Counted from the stretch's first letter, positions 1-10,264 are shown. The stretch is DNA of 64,000 bases from Martensiomyces pterosporus (GCA_025201845.1 MU603932.1:127006-191005); one strand, 5' to 3'. Made by a program: numbers and translations. The notes: generated by a model not told the origin, from the letters alone.

Positions 1-561
1 TTCCTGCGCATCCACACAATGCGCCACCGCATGCTCATTAGTATCCAGCAGATCCTGTACTATTGCTTCTGGGACGTCATCGAGCCCCAGTGGCTGAAAA
101 TGACCGAGCTGATGAGGGGTGCCAAGACAGTAGACGAGCTGTCCAAGATCCACATGCAGTACCTGGACTTGATGTTCCAGCAGTGCGGGCTGACTGCGCC
201 CAAGCTGCCCAAGATCATTGTCGAGCTGCTTAAGCGCGCAAACAGGTTTACGGGCACGGTGAGCAAGCTGATCTCATCCAAATCCACCCTGTTCCGTGGT
301 GCCAGTGCGTCGGGCAAGTCAACGGTTTCGGGCAAGTTGCTGGATGAGATTAATAGCGGGTCGGCGGACTGGGATGCACAGCATGCGCATTTGGCGAGCG
401 TTGCTGAAAAGCTCAAGCTGCTGGACAAGTACTGGGTCGAACAGCTGAAGATCCTGCTGAAGGCACTGAACCACTATGCACGCAAATTTGAGGAGTCCTA
501 TTTGAACTTGGCTGTGCGCCTGGATTGCAACAAGGGCGATGACGACGTGGGCCAGAGATAA
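1..561 (+). CDS. GCP2: Gamma-tubulin complex component 2 (Spc97/GCP2), C-terminal part
   Basis: This is the 3' end of a gene entering from the left; the frame is open from base 1 and stops with TAA at 559-561, giving 186 residues. The visible part is the end of the GCP C-terminal (gamma-tubulin-binding) domain. Landmarks are the start RMLISIQQILYYCFWDVIEP, then HMQYLDLMFQQCGLT followed by a helix, and a final helical stretch. The Cys-Gly-Leu-Thr segment after the conserved YLD fits GCP2 better than GCP3. GCP2 and GCP3 pair in the gamma-tubulin small complex that nucleates microtubules at the spindle pole body. A Ser/Gly-rich insert (around residues 93-125) replaces a linker in the family. The gene converges on the AMP-binding-like gene at 886-2205. 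Confidence 0.83.
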   Translation, partial: FLRIHTMRHRMLISIQQILYYCFWDVIEPQWLKMTELMRGAKTVDELSKIHMQYLDLMFQQCGLTAPKLPKIIVELLKRANRFTGTVSKLISSKSTLFRGASASGKSTVSGKLLDEINSGSADWDAQHAHLASVAEKLKLLDKYWVEQLKILLKALNHYARKFEESYLNLAVRLDCNKGDDDVGQR

Positions 562-885
562 AAGCAAAACAGAATGTGCTTGCGCTCTTTGCATAGCCTG
601 CAGTTTTTCTGTTTGTGCGCAGCACCAGCAACATGTTTTATCTTACAACATCCAAAGTCGATATATGAGGGTGGCCATGTTTACAGGTGCATGTGCTATT
701 TGGTACAGTCGGTGGAGAGGCAGTGACAAGATATGTAAGCGTCACAAACAAAAGTGGACCGGAAACAAATGGCAGCCAGTGGTATGTGCAAGAGCTACAT
801 GGGCAATGAATGAAAGGGGTGGATTGCAGCCAGCGTAAAATGACGAAGCATGTGTAGGACTGGAGGCCGCATGCTGCCTTCCCTC
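562..885. other. Intergenic, convergent 3' ends
   Basis: These 324 bases lie between two converging stop codons. I see no coding signal and no clear polyadenylation hexamer on either strand. Confidence 0.6.
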
Positions 886-2205
886 CTAGCGCCTTCGGGC
901 TTGCGCAACGGCCGGATCCACGTAAGACCCGAACCTGGTGCGCACGATCTCAACCTCAGGCAGCAAGCGCGAAAGCAGGGGCGCAAATTCGGCCACAGCA
1001 GCGCCCGACTCCGTGTATATGAACTTCAGCGGCGCAAGTACTTCGGTGACTCGGTCTCTACTAGCGCTGGCCGCCATGATGTGCTCAGCCAAGGCTTCTA
1101 TTTCGCTGCGCGTCAGCTCGGCGTTCTCTATAGAGTGCTCGGCGACCAAATTTACGAACTCCCGTGGGTCAAAGGCATCTGCCACGACGTAGGAGCCGCC
1201 ACAGCAGAATATGTTGACCATTGTGTGGTGCAGGCGGTATGCTCTGTGCATCCGGAGGACGCAGTAGGCAAGCCCCGGACTAACGCGGGGCCACTGCTGC
1301 TGCAGCTGGATGCTATCGTCCTGCCATTCGCGAGAGGCTACTCGCCGTGACTGCTGCGGAACCAAAAGCGACATGGATGAAGAGGCCATGGATCGGGTTT
1401 GTGGGAGCGAGGGCGATCGTCGGAGGCTTGCCGGGTGGTTGAAGAGGTCGATTAGATTGGCGTACGAGGTCGGAGATGGCGCCACCTCGATCTGGCTGTC
1501 GTTGACGATCTGGTAGCTGTAGTAATGGACGGCTGTGCGGTCTCTGGCCTCGGCTCTAGTCATCGGCGGCCGTTCGAAGGTGGGCACATTGGGGGTTTCA
1601 GTATAGAGGCTCTGCAACCCCCACATCTGGTGCAGTCTCTGCTGCTGCTGCTGCTGCTGCGGTGTATCCAATACCACAACGTGAGGGCGGTCCCGTCCCT
1701 GCAGCCGGAGTTCGGTGAATATCTGCTCAACGATCGGGACGAATACCTGCGAAACAAAGAAGATACGCGGTACATGCTGCTGCGAAAGCACTGCCAACAG
1801 CTCACTGAGCCCTGCCTCCGATGGCAAGGCGATGACACTGGCGCCCAGTAGCCAAACAGCAGCAGTCACGATAGGGACATGTATGCTAGAAGTAGCCAAA
1901 ATTGCAATGGTGTCGTTAGGCTCTGCGTGCAAGCGGGCGGCCATATTGGTGACAAGTGCTGCTGCGTGGGACCGGAAACTCGGGTATGTGATTTGGTGTC
2001 CTGTCTCTGCATCGATGAGCAGAGGGCGTGAGGAATCCTGGGAAAAACGCAGCTGCTCGTATGCATTAAATAGGTACTCGGGGAGTCCATGAAATCCGCC
2101 ATCGTCGCCCTGCCCAATTGGAGGTTGGGGCTGCCTTTGGCCGTTGCTGCTGCTGCTGCCGTTTGCACGTCGACGCAGGGGCGACGGCCGTCCTGGAGCC
2201 ATCAT
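886..2205 (-). CDS. Truncated AMP-binding (acyl-CoA synthetase-like) protein, probable pseudo-enzyme
   Basis: A single open frame of 439 residues starts with two Met codons at 2205 and 2202. Residues about 40-180 follow the N-terminal half of acyl-CoA synthetases and 4-coumarate-CoA ligases: an opening helix, then LLIDAETGHQITYPSFRSHA and NDTIAILATSSIHVPIVTAA. Where the family has the Ser/Thr/Gly-rich nucleotide loop, this protein reads HYYSYQIVNDSQIE, with no SGTTGLPKG. A poly-Gln run (about residues 184-191) and a Ser-rich linker are inserted. Later parts (VADAFDPREF, LKFIYTESGAAV) still follow the fold. The protein ends where the family's YGMTE motif would be, so the mobile C-terminal domain with its catalytic Lys is absent. 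Catalysis looks impossible; a binding or scaffold role, or a decaying gene, are the options. A complete paralogue is at 61230-62912. Confidence 0.72.
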   Translation of the reverse strand: MMAPGRPSPLRRRANGSSSSNGQRQPQPPIGQGDDGGFHGLPEYLFNAYEQLRFSQDSSRPLLIDAETGHQITYPSFRSHAAALVTNMAARLHAEPNDTIAILATSSIHVPIVTAAVWLLGASVIALPSEAGLSELLAVLSQQHVPRIFFVSQVFVPIVEQIFTELRLQGRDRPHVVVLDTPQQQQQQQRLHQMWGLQSLYTETPNVPTFERPPMTRAEARDRTAVHYYSYQIVNDSQIEVAPSPTSYANLIDLFNHPASLRRSPSLPQTRSMASSSMSLLVPQQSRRVASREWQDDSIQLQQQWPRVSPGLAYCVLRMHRAYRLHHTMVNIFCCGGSYVVADAFDPREFVNLVAEHSIENAELTRSEIEALAEHIMAASASRDRVTEVLAPLKFIYTESGAAVAEFAPLLSRLLPEVEIVRTRFGSYVDPAVAQARRR

Positions 2206-4992
2206 GATTCCTTGTGTTGAGGTGCTGCGCCAGCAATTGGGTAGGCGGCTGCAGCTTGAGCCAGTGTATGCGCAAAGAAACGATTGTGGCGGAGCTGGGT
2301 ACGATGAGACGCAGAAGAGAGGAGCGCTCTACAGATGAGGAGGGGCGTTGTGTGTTGTTTAGTTGCAGTGGAAGGTTTGTTTCCGCTTGCTTGCTGCCGA
2401 CGCAGGTGGGTGGTGTTGGCGAGGGCTTCTGGTTCTTCGTCGCACAGCAGAAGAGGCGGCGACTGCATGGCTGTTATCCACGTTTACAGCTATTAATGCG
2501 CACGCCTCTGCCTCTCGTTTGTTTATCTTTAGGCACAAGAGAGACGAGCAGGCGAGGCAACGCCTCCAATCGACGGGAGAAAGGGGCGGAGCCAGAGAAC
2601 AAGAGCCCGGTTGTCCGACTATTGTGTGTGTGTGGCGGGAGATAAGGGGGCGGTGTGTCTCTGCAAAGAAAGACGCCAACACAAGGCGTATCCAGCAGGG
2701 CGGTAAGCGGGTCAGGTGTGCCTGCCAAGGAAGAAAGCAATGAGAGGAGCAGTAGGGAATATATGCTGCAGACGGGAGAAGAGTGAGGCTGGGAGATGCA
2801 AGCGTGGAAACAAGAGCAATCGGAGAGTAGAGTGCTGAGGTAGAGGCTTTAAATGTTATTTGTCTGCAGACAGCACAAAATAATGCTGGGGTACCCGACA
2901 GGCGGGGCTCGACGGGTGGGCGAAGCCATGGTGGGGATACTATAAATGGTGCCCCCTAGGCGCGCCCAGGGCAAGCGGCATTGTTGCTGTCGGGCTCAGA
3001 GAAGGCCGGCAAAACGCACAAGAAGACGCGCCTGCTGGTGCCAAGTGGCTGTGGGCGTTTGCAGGTTGATTTTCATCCCAGACACGGGTGGGTGATCTGG
3101 GGGAAGAGGTAGCAGTGGTGGCTACAGCCGCTGTGGGTGGTTTCGCGCAGTCCCTCCCTGCATCCGCAGAAAGGAACTCGGATTGGAGGGAAAGCCGAGT
3201 GCCGAGCGAGGCCTCGGCGTATCTGCATTTATCCAAGACATGGCAAAATGAATGTGAGGGATGGAGGGGGCAGCACCGGTGGGTGGGTAAGCCCAAACAA
3301 AGGGGAAGTGGGTGGCGCTTAAGCAGAACCAGCAGTAGCGGAGAGAGAAAAGCAGCGGGCAGCTGACCCAAAACGAATGTCGCCGCTATGTGCGATGTGA
3401 ATCCCGCGGTGAGGAGCATGAGGTACGACAGACGCACGCTACAGCAGGCGGCACTGGTATCCCTGCTCCGGCTACAGGATATGCATACATTCAGGCATTG
3501 GCGTGGGTGGGTCATTAACAGGCGTGTATTTACATTTGCCGGGTGCTGGTATTCGTCTGCCACTCGCAGCAAAGCGGCCGGATTTAGGGCAAACAGGCGG
3601 CAGGTGTCCAGGAGGGGTGTCGAAAAAGCTAATGCGAGCAAAAAGCAGCTAAAGATGAATAGTAAAGGGTGTAATAGAATGCAAAGGCGAGTGGGGAAAA
3701 CGGAGTGTATTTCTGGGGGGCAGCCTGAGTGCTCCCTGTAGGGCGTCTCTTACCACATATATGCAGGCCGATGGAAGAGGGTGAGTGAGAGAAGGGGTAG
3801 GAAGGACAAGGGAAAGCAAACCCGGAAACCACGCCTTGCCCGGCGTTTGGTGTCAATGATCATAAGTAAACAAAGCATGCACACCATCCATTCGAAGGGG
3901 GTTTCAGAAACAGCCCTCCCGCAGTAGCATTCTGTGCAGCCCCTCCTCTTGCAGGGTTGCGTAGCACACGCTTTGGACTACAGCCAAGCCAGCAAAAGAC
4001 CTGAAAATTTTTTTCGTCCGTCGCAGGCGTATGCAAGGCTCCAGGCATTTCCTGGTAGCCCCTTCCCAAATAGGAAGTCTGTTCCATGGCGCTGGATGCA
4101 CCCCCCACTCCGCACCCTATTGTGTTCACCCTACTCCTTCTCAGTTCAGCTACCATGCACACGCACTGCCTTGTCTGGCTTGATCGGCAGACGAGCAGCT
4201 CAACAACACGTCGCAGTCGCTCTCTGCAACGGCTGCAGCCACAATGGTGGGGGCCTCAAAAGGGGTTGTTTTGCGGCGTCTGTATCTCAGCGTTTCGTAG
4301 GGGGGCAGGCAATGTCAGCAGCCACCAAAGTCCGCTGCAACACACGAATAAAGCCCCAGGCGAGGTGCCTGCATATGCGCGAGGGATATGTAGCCGCAGC
4401 AGATGTGCCGTATGGAACCGCGATCATGCCTTACAAACAACACCGCCTGTGCCAGCAGGATATTCGCCAATCGCATACATGTTGGCGCAAAGATGCAGCC
4501 TCGTTCGTGACCCGATTGCCACATCTCCAGTTTATTTTCATCCCACTTGCAAGCGAGATCAACCACTTACATTTTGCAAAAAACAGCACACGTCCCACAG
4601 GATCCATTTCTGCGTTTCTTGGCTGTGCATCCTCGGGCTAGCTTCCATTGCACGTAGCTGCTGTTTACCCCGAATTCCCCCATCTTCCGCGGAATATACG
4701 TCATGTTTATCCACATATTGGCCTCTGAAAACAGGTGACTGCTGTGCTTGCTGGCGCTTCTGCTGTTGCCCTGAAATCCGCCAAGCCTAAATAGCAGCGA
4801 GGCGCTGGCCCATAAAGGTGTAGATCAGATCAGGCTCGATCAGATCACAACGGCAAAATTTTGGATTCGCTCCTCTTGGCCTGAATTTCAGCATAGCAGG
4901 TTTTCCAGCACGTCCAATTCCCCCTCTCCCCTCTCGTCCCCTCTCAATTCGTTCAATTCGCTCAATCGCAGCACAGCAGCAGCACACGGAGC
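2206..4992. other. Long stretch without a convincing gene
   Basis: About 2.8 kb separates the 5' end of the AMP-binding-like gene from RRP7. Open frames exist on both strands (for example 2940-3641 minus and 3934-4641 plus), but they overlap in several frames, carry no recognisable domain and look like chance frames in GC-rich DNA. The last 200 bases should be the RRP7 promoter. They hold a repeated 10-mer (GATCAGATCA at 4823-4832 and 4838-4847) and AAAATTTT at 4855-4862. Confidence 0.5.
4855..4862 (+). promoter_or_regulatory. RRPE-like element upstream of RRP7
   Basis: The octamer AAAATTTT lies about 130 bases before the RRP7 start codon. It matches the core of the rRNA-processing element known upstream of ribosome-biogenesis genes in yeasts. 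The placement is suggestive, but such an AT octamer can occur by chance. Confidence 0.35.
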
Positions 4993-5970
4993 ATGGGTAA
5001 CCCAAAGACGAAAAAGGCCAGCGGCGCGTTGGAGGAGATCGGCGGGTACAAGGTGCTCCCTGTGCACTTTGACGGCTCTGAAACAGCGCACTACATTTAC
5101 TTTAGACACCACAAGGCCATCAAGGAGGACATTCTGCTGCCCTCAAACCGCACCATATACATGTTCAACCTTCCAGCAGATGCAACGGAGCGCGATATCC
5201 GGCGGCTGCTCCATGGCGTTGCGCGCGTCTCACGGGTCGTCTTTCACAGCGTAGTCGGTCAGGACATCATCAAATCGACGGCAGTCGAGGCTCGCCTGAC
5301 GTCTGAGCTGGCTACAGCCGTCGCTGAAGCAGCCGAGGCAAAGGATAAGAAGCCACGCAAGAAGCACACAAAGCAGCAGCAAAACGACGACGAGAATGGA
5401 GCCAAGCCCGTCCCCAGGACACACTTGCTTACTGCCGGAGCCAGTGCTCATGTTGTGCTCCTGGAAGAGGAGGAGCTGAGCAGCGTCCTTAACATGAAGG
5501 TTGAGGGGCGGAAGGAATGGCCGGCGCGTGATCCAGAGGATACAAGCAGCCCACTGGAGTACCGCGGCATGTCCCGCTATATCTACGAGTACAGGGCTGC
5601 CAGACCGCCGACGGAGATGCTCAAGAAGGAGGTCGATTTGTATATGGCCAAGTTCGAGGAGGCGCAGTATGAGCGCGAGCGGCTGCTCTCGCAGCAGCAG
5701 AACGTGCCCGACGACGACGGCTTTATCACTGTTATTCGCCATGGCCGCAAGAACAAAAACACCGATGGCACGGCCACGGTTACTGCGGCTACCTTGGAGT
5801 CTGCAAGAGCGGCTGGGCAGAAGAAGAAGCAGGTTGCGTTTGGAAACATGTATAGGTTCCAGATGCGCGAGCGCAAGAAGGACCAGCTCATGGAGCTGCG
5901 CAGGAAGTTCGAGGAGGACAAGGAAAAGATCGCTCGTATGCGCCAGTCTCGCCACTTCCGTCCCTACTAG
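4993..5970 (+). CDS. RRP7: Ribosomal RNA-processing protein 7
   Basis: An intronless gene of 325 residues. Rrp7 is a nucleolar assembly factor of the small-subunit processome needed for 18S rRNA maturation. Residues about 50-75 (RTIYMFNLPADATERDIRRL) look like the start of the degenerate RNA-binding fold of the family. A Lys-rich linker follows near 115-130. The C-terminal Rrp7 signature is clear: NMYRFQMRERKKDQLMELRR, then a basic helix ending in HFRPY. This end is almost invariant from yeast to human RRP7A. Start choice: the ATG is preceded by a purine (GGAGC) and is the first in frame. AATAAA at 6101-6106 could serve as its poly(A) signal. Confidence 0.93.
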   Translation: MGNPKTKKASGALEEIGGYKVLPVHFDGSETAHYIYFRHHKAIKEDILLPSNRTIYMFNLPADATERDIRRLLHGVARVSRVVFHSVVGQDIIKSTAVEARLTSELATAVAEAAEAKDKKPRKKHTKQQQNDDENGAKPVPRTHLLTAGASAHVVLLEEEELSSVLNMKVEGRKEWPARDPEDTSSPLEYRGMSRYIYEYRAARPPTEMLKKEVDLYMAKFEEAQYERERLLSQQQNVPDDDGFITVIRHGRKNKNTDGTATVTAATLESARAAGQKKKQVAFGNMYRFQMRERKKDQLMELRRKFEEDKEKIARMRQSRHFRPY

Positions 5971-6226
5971 CGTTGCCATATATTTCTCTATATTCCAGCG
6001 GCTGCATGGCGCTTCCTCTGCTGCAATCTATCAACTACACTAAAAACGCGTTTTTTTTTTTTGCGCAGCCACTCGTAGCGCCCATATCTGCAGCAGTGTA
6101 CAAATAAAGAGCTTGGGACAGCTGGCCGTTGGGAAAGGAGCAGCTTTCCTCTCTTTCCCTGATATTCCCGCAGCCTCCATAGCCCTGTTTTTCTCCACTC
6201 CCATTCCTGCGAGCAAGACTGTTTAA

Positions 6227-8131
6227 ATGGAGGCTGAGATCCCAGCAGCGTCGCTAAAGGCGTTTTACAGGGCACTCCAGTGCCTCGCCCGTATTGGCAC
6301 CGACGTGTCCTTTGAAGCGCGGAGCGACCAGCTAGAGCTCATTGGAATCAACGCCTCTCGCTCAGCATACGCGTCGTTCAAGTTCAGGCAGCAGTTCTTC
6401 GACGCCTACTACGTAGCGCCGCTGCCTGCCAGCCAACCCAACCCAGCGTTCCGATGCAAGGTGCTGTCGAAGCCCCTTGTAGGTATATTTAAGCTACGCG
6501 GACCCAGCCCTGGCCACGAAATTGAGAAATGCATACTGCGCATTGAACAAGCCGTTGACCCAGTTCATATTGGAGCCGGGAGGAGGAGGCAAGGGGACAG
6601 CGTCCGTGGCACTCAGGACTCGGCTGCAAGCTACCAGAGCGGGATTTCGCTGGTCAATGCCGAGGGTGAGTGTCGCTTGGTTGTGCAGATGACATACAAG
6701 CAGGGCATCTGCCGGACACACAGACTGTTCTACGAGGTGTGCGATACGCTGCACTCGGTATACGACAAGAACGAGTGCAAGAGCCGGTGGCGTGTCAGCG
6801 CCAAGGTTGCTGCGGACTGGATCAGCCATTTCGCCAGAGGCCTTGAAGAAGTGTCGCTGCGGATGTCCAGCCGCGACGTCAAAGTGCGCAGCTGGGCAGA
6901 GGGCCAATATGCGGGGATGGGAAGGACGCAAATTGATGCTGCGGTGGCTGAGACAACGCGTGCACTGCAGACAGAACTCACTGTGGAGCCATCCGAGTTT
7001 GACCAGTACCACATCAGCGGGAGCCACCCGACAGAGCTGACGTTTGGACTGCGCGAATTCAAGGCCATCCTGCAGTACGCCGAGGCAATGGCTCTGCCGC
7101 TGGCTGCGTTCTTTGACAAGGGTGGCGACCCCATCTTGTTCTCCGTGTGCTCGCCCAGAGCGTCGGACCAGAGTGCGCGCGGCGCCTACAGCCAACTGCC
7201 CGACGACCTGTCGGCAGAGTTTGTGCTGGCCACTATATCTGACTATGCGTCATCGTTTGCCAGCCCGAACGGCACGCCGGTGGGAGAAAGCACAGGCAGC
7301 AGGGCGCAAAATAGCAGATATGCAGGCACGCCACAGATCAAGTCGTTCCCCCGCAGTCGCAGTGGTGCCAGCATGGAGCATGAGGCGGACCAGGTTTACA
7401 TTCAAAACACCATCACACCCCGTAGAGCTGCAAGGAATATGGACGAGATTAGTGCGCATACGGAGAGCCGTACCGGTGGTGGCACTCAGCAGCTGCATAG
7501 GCAGGGTGATGAATCAATCTACGATATTATCGATCCAAACATCGTGCCTTCTCCTTCACCGTACCAGTCGTCACGAGCCAGCAACAATAACCGGGAGATG
7601 TGGGCTGGCGCAGACATGGATATTGACAAATCGGACTCGTTGATTCGGACACCTGCGTCGGCCAGCAGTATCAGCCGTAGAGCAGTCACAGCTACCAGCA
7701 GCTATGGCCTGCCTGCTCCCAGGATTGAAAGCGGGGCTGGTAACCGCGGTGGATATGCTAGTCAGCCAGCGCTCGAACCGACCAACCCTAGCAGCAATGA
7801 CGCAGGAGCGGGGAAAACCATCCTGCAGGGCACCAGCACCCCTGTCAGATCGTATAGGCTCCTGGATATGCCCCGGCCACAGGCACCGCCAGGCGTCACC
7901 GATTCGCAGCATAGCGATGATAGCAGCGGTGGATCGGGCGCTGCTGAGGAGAAGAGCATGGCACCGCCGGGAATGGTTCAGACCAAGCTCCCGTACACAA
8001 GTGTAGCAGCCAGAAACCCTGCAGCGCAGCACGCTGGCAACGAGCATGGATCAGATACTGACATGTCTAGCGACGAGGAACTGGACGCGACACCGCCGCC
8101 GCCATCCAAGCGCTCGAGATCGTTGTTCTGA
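6227..8131 (+). CDS. RAD9: DNA damage checkpoint clamp protein Rad9
   Basis: An intronless gene of 634 residues. Rad9 forms the PCNA-like 9-1-1 clamp with Hus1 and Rad1, loaded at damaged DNA to activate the ATR-type kinase. The first ~340 residues are the Rad9 clamp fold: ASLKAFYRALQCLARIGTDV at the start, then LELIGINASRSAYASFKF, and DDLSAEFVLATISDY near the fold's end. The rest is a long disordered Ser/Thr/Gly-rich tail, which in known Rad9 proteins carries phosphosites for TopBP1/Dpb11-type partners. The tail ends with an acidic patch (SSDEELDATPP) and a basic stretch (SKRSRS) that could be a nuclear signal. The protein is longer than human RAD9A (391 aa), all of the excess being tail. 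The start codon follows a TTTAA run directly. Confidence 0.92.
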   Translation: MEAEIPAASLKAFYRALQCLARIGTDVSFEARSDQLELIGINASRSAYASFKFRQQFFDAYYVAPLPASQPNPAFRCKVLSKPLVGIFKLRGPSPGHEIEKCILRIEQAVDPVHIGAGRRRQGDSVRGTQDSAASYQSGISLVNAEGECRLVVQMTYKQGICRTHRLFYEVCDTLHSVYDKNECKSRWRVSAKVAADWISHFARGLEEVSLRMSSRDVKVRSWAEGQYAGMGRTQIDAAVAETTRALQTELTVEPSEFDQYHISGSHPTELTFGLREFKAILQYAEAMALPLAAFFDKGGDPILFSVCSPRASDQSARGAYSQLPDDLSAEFVLATISDYASSFASPNGTPVGESTGSRAQNSRYAGTPQIKSFPRSRSGASMEHEADQVYIQNTITPRRAARNMDEISAHTESRTGGGTQQLHRQGDESIYDIIDPNIVPSPSPYQSSRASNNNREMWAGADMDIDKSDSLIRTPASASSISRRAVTATSSYGLPAPRIESGAGNRGGYASQPALEPTNPSSNDAGAGKTILQGTSTPVRSYRLLDMPRPQAPPGVTDSQHSDDSSGGSGAAEEKSMAPPGMVQTKLPYTSVAARNPAAQHAGNEHGSDTDMSSDEELDATPPPPSKRSRSLF

Positions 8132-8383
8132 GCGAATATGTCTCCATTGCACAAAAAGCGCGTTTATCTCTATTGATTGTAGTAATATCTAACTGGTGGT
8201 CAAGATGGAGGCCGGCAAGCAGCCTGGGTGTAAGCATCTTTAATAGTGGCTGAACTAGAGGGAATACGAAGTGATGGGGACATATAAAATAGTAAAACGT
8301 AGCTGGAAACTGTGTAGAGAGGGTGCTCGTCGCGGTGTATATGTTTGTGCATCTATCGAGCAGAAGAGTGGGGCGTTTATTCG

Positions 8384-9682
8384 CTAGAGGCCTCTAATGC
8401 GCTTCATCGATGGCTCCCGCTTGGATGTCATCCCAGGAGGCGAAGCAAACTTTCTGCTGTTGGAACCTGCGCCATTTGTGGGTAGGTGTACATTTGAGAG
8501 ACGCGAGACTGGTGTTGCAGCATGAGGCTGCGCGCTTGTAGAAACCGGCTTTCTAGCCGAGGTAGCCTTTGGCAGGGAAGAGCGAAGGTTCTTTGTCTCA
8601 GTCGCCACTCGGACCTGCTTAGCAGTTGCAGCTGCGTGAGTCAGCACTGCCTTTGTGGGCTTTGCCAGTACAGCTGATTTGACTGTAGCTGAAGCAGTGG
8701 GCACTGTGCTCGGCGATTTCCCTTTAGCACTGGTGGCCTTGCTAGCAACGGCTGCCTCCTTTGGCAAGCTGGACCTCTGAGAGAGCATCTTGGAAGCGTT
8801 TTTGTCTGCAGCCTTGCTGCTTACTGCGGGGTGGGGGATCTCGGTGGCGGAAGCGGTGTCGGGGTTTGCCGTCGCCTTTGCACGCGCAGGAGCCAGGGAC
8901 GAATGGCTGGCTGCGGTGGCTGAGGCGTCGCTAGAGCTTGGCCTGGCAGCGGATGTCGATTTCATTGACGCCCCATCGAATGCACCAATATTGATAATCT
9001 TATCGCTCAGCGACTCCAGATTCAGGCTAGTGTTGCTGTCATTCATCTCCGACAGCTCCTTCATCACTTCCGCAGCGCTGGACACGTCGCTGCCAGCCGA
9101 CACCCGATTGATGCCGCTGGCTTTAAGACCGCCATCACTGGCATCACTGCCGCTTGCTGAAGCAGGCGTCTTGCCTCCATTGCTGTCGTCGTCGTCGTCG
9201 TCATCATTGGCACTGCCACCCATGTCATCGGCGCCTCCTTCCGTCGGGATTCGGTTATGGCCCATAGCACGCATCATTGGCTCGCCCATCACCCCGGCGT
9301 TATCATAGAGCGCAGCGTTGATGTTGTGGCGGCCCCAGCGTGCGGCCATGTACGGGTTCTTGGGCAGTGGCCATTCGTCGACGCTTGGGTGGGCGTGGTA
9401 GCGCTGGCCACGCATACGGGCCATGCGGTGGCGGCCCTCTTCTTCACCAACGTAGGGCCCGCCCATCGGATAGGGCCCCATTGGCCCCCCCATTGGCCCA
9501 CCCATTGGCGGATAGCCCCCGCCCATCGGGTAACCACCGCCCATCGGATACCCGCCCATCGGGCCTGGGCCGCCGTAGCCGCCCATCCCCGGCGGACCAC
9601 CATACTGGGGAGTCGGGGCTGAGCAGACAAGGACAAGATGGATGTAGCTGGCAAAAAGAGCGAGATGCGAAGAGCGGCGCAT
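8384..9682 (-). CDS. Secreted Gly/Met/Pro-repeat protein, function unknown
   Basis: A 432-residue frame with a likely signal peptide at residues 1-22 (hydrophobic core LALFASYIHLVLVCS, cut near SAP). It is followed by a low-complexity block of about 55 residues built from GGYPMGG and GGPMGGP units. Next comes a compact basic region with HNINAALYDNAG, an Asp run (seven consecutive) and a long Ser/Ala/Lys-rich tail ending in KREPSMKRIRGL. I recognise no domain and no transmembrane helix after the signal, so a secreted or cell-wall-associated protein is the simplest reading. The tail looks disordered and could be O-glycosylated. A TATA-like sequence lies about 140 bases upstream. The gene converges on RAD9. 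Confidence 0.6.
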   Translation of the reverse strand: MRRSSHLALFASYIHLVLVCSAPTPQYGGPPGMGGYGGPGPMGGYPMGGGYPMGGGYPPMGGPMGGPMGPYPMGGPYVGEEEGRHRMARMRGQRYHAHPSVDEWPLPKNPYMAARWGRHNINAALYDNAGVMGEPMMRAMGHNRIPTEGGADDMGGSANDDDDDDDSNGGKTPASASGSDASDGGLKASGINRVSAGSDVSSAAEVMKELSEMNDSNTSLNLESLSDKIINIGAFDGASMKSTSAARPSSSDASATAASHSSLAPARAKATANPDTASATEIPHPAVSSKAADKNASKMLSQRSSLPKEAAVASKATSAKGKSPSTVPTASATVKSAVLAKPTKAVLTHAAATAKQVRVATETKNLRSSLPKATSARKPVSTSAQPHAATPVSRLSNVHLPTNGAGSNSRKFASPPGMTSKREPSMKRIRGL

Positions 9683-10264
9683 TGTCGCTGTGTGTGTATG
9701 TGGAGATGCTATGAGCAGCTGTCAATGGGCAAATGTAGGGAGGACTCGAAACAAGCGGGAAAGTTTTGGAAAGCTGGAGATGTCTTACGGGTTACCCATG
9801 CGCGCTCTCGTGGGCTGGCTAATATATAGCTCCAAATGCATGTATCCCGGGTCATTGATCCCCACGGTTTTTCCACCAGCACTCTCAGCCATCACTTGTG
9901 GTGTTTCGGCTGTTTCTATTGCTTGTGAGTCGCTGCCGTGCTCGCATCCACATGCAGAGCGTGGCTGGAATGTCTCAACCGCATGTTTTTCAAAAGCCAA
10001 CCGACCCTTTTCCAGTTTGCGTTTTGCGCACATGGTAGTAGTGGGGCAGGAACACACGCGAGTGCCTTTCAGCAGTAACTTGAAACTATATTGCACATGA
10101 TGGAAAGAGAGACAGGGCATGCAGTGTAAAAGTGCGGAGCAAGACCTTGTTGACACAGCGACAGCAAACCAGGCGAAACAGAATCACCAGGGCAGCTTTA
10201 CTGCTCGACAGGCCTTGGCTAGAAATAGTGGTGCGTGTCGCGCTGGTAGCAGACTCTAGAGCTG
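9683..10264. other. Intergenic: secreted-protein promoter and ORC4 3' flank
   Basis: A tandem arrangement on the minus strand. A minus-strand frame (about 9788-10036) is open, but it overlaps the TATA-like site of the secreted-protein gene and has no homologue I know, so I did not call it. Confidence 0.5.
9822..9829 (-). promoter_or_regulatory. TATA-like element of the secreted-protein gene
   Basis: On the minus strand the site reads GCTATATATTAG, about 140 bases before the start codon at 9682. The distance fits a TATA box plus a short leader. Confidence 0.4.

Noticed and set aside
2940..3641. Minus-strand open frame of 233 codons
   Set aside because: No recognisable domain, composition like random GC-rich DNA, and overlapping frames on the other strand.
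3934..4790. Two overlapping plus-strand frames of about 235 codons
   Set aside because: Both frames are open at once over most of their length, without homology, which fits chance.
9788..10036. Minus-strand frame of about 82 codons starting MCAKRKLEKG
   Set aside because: It overlaps the TATA-like site of the secreted-protein gene and has no homologue I recognise. Transcript data could rescue it.
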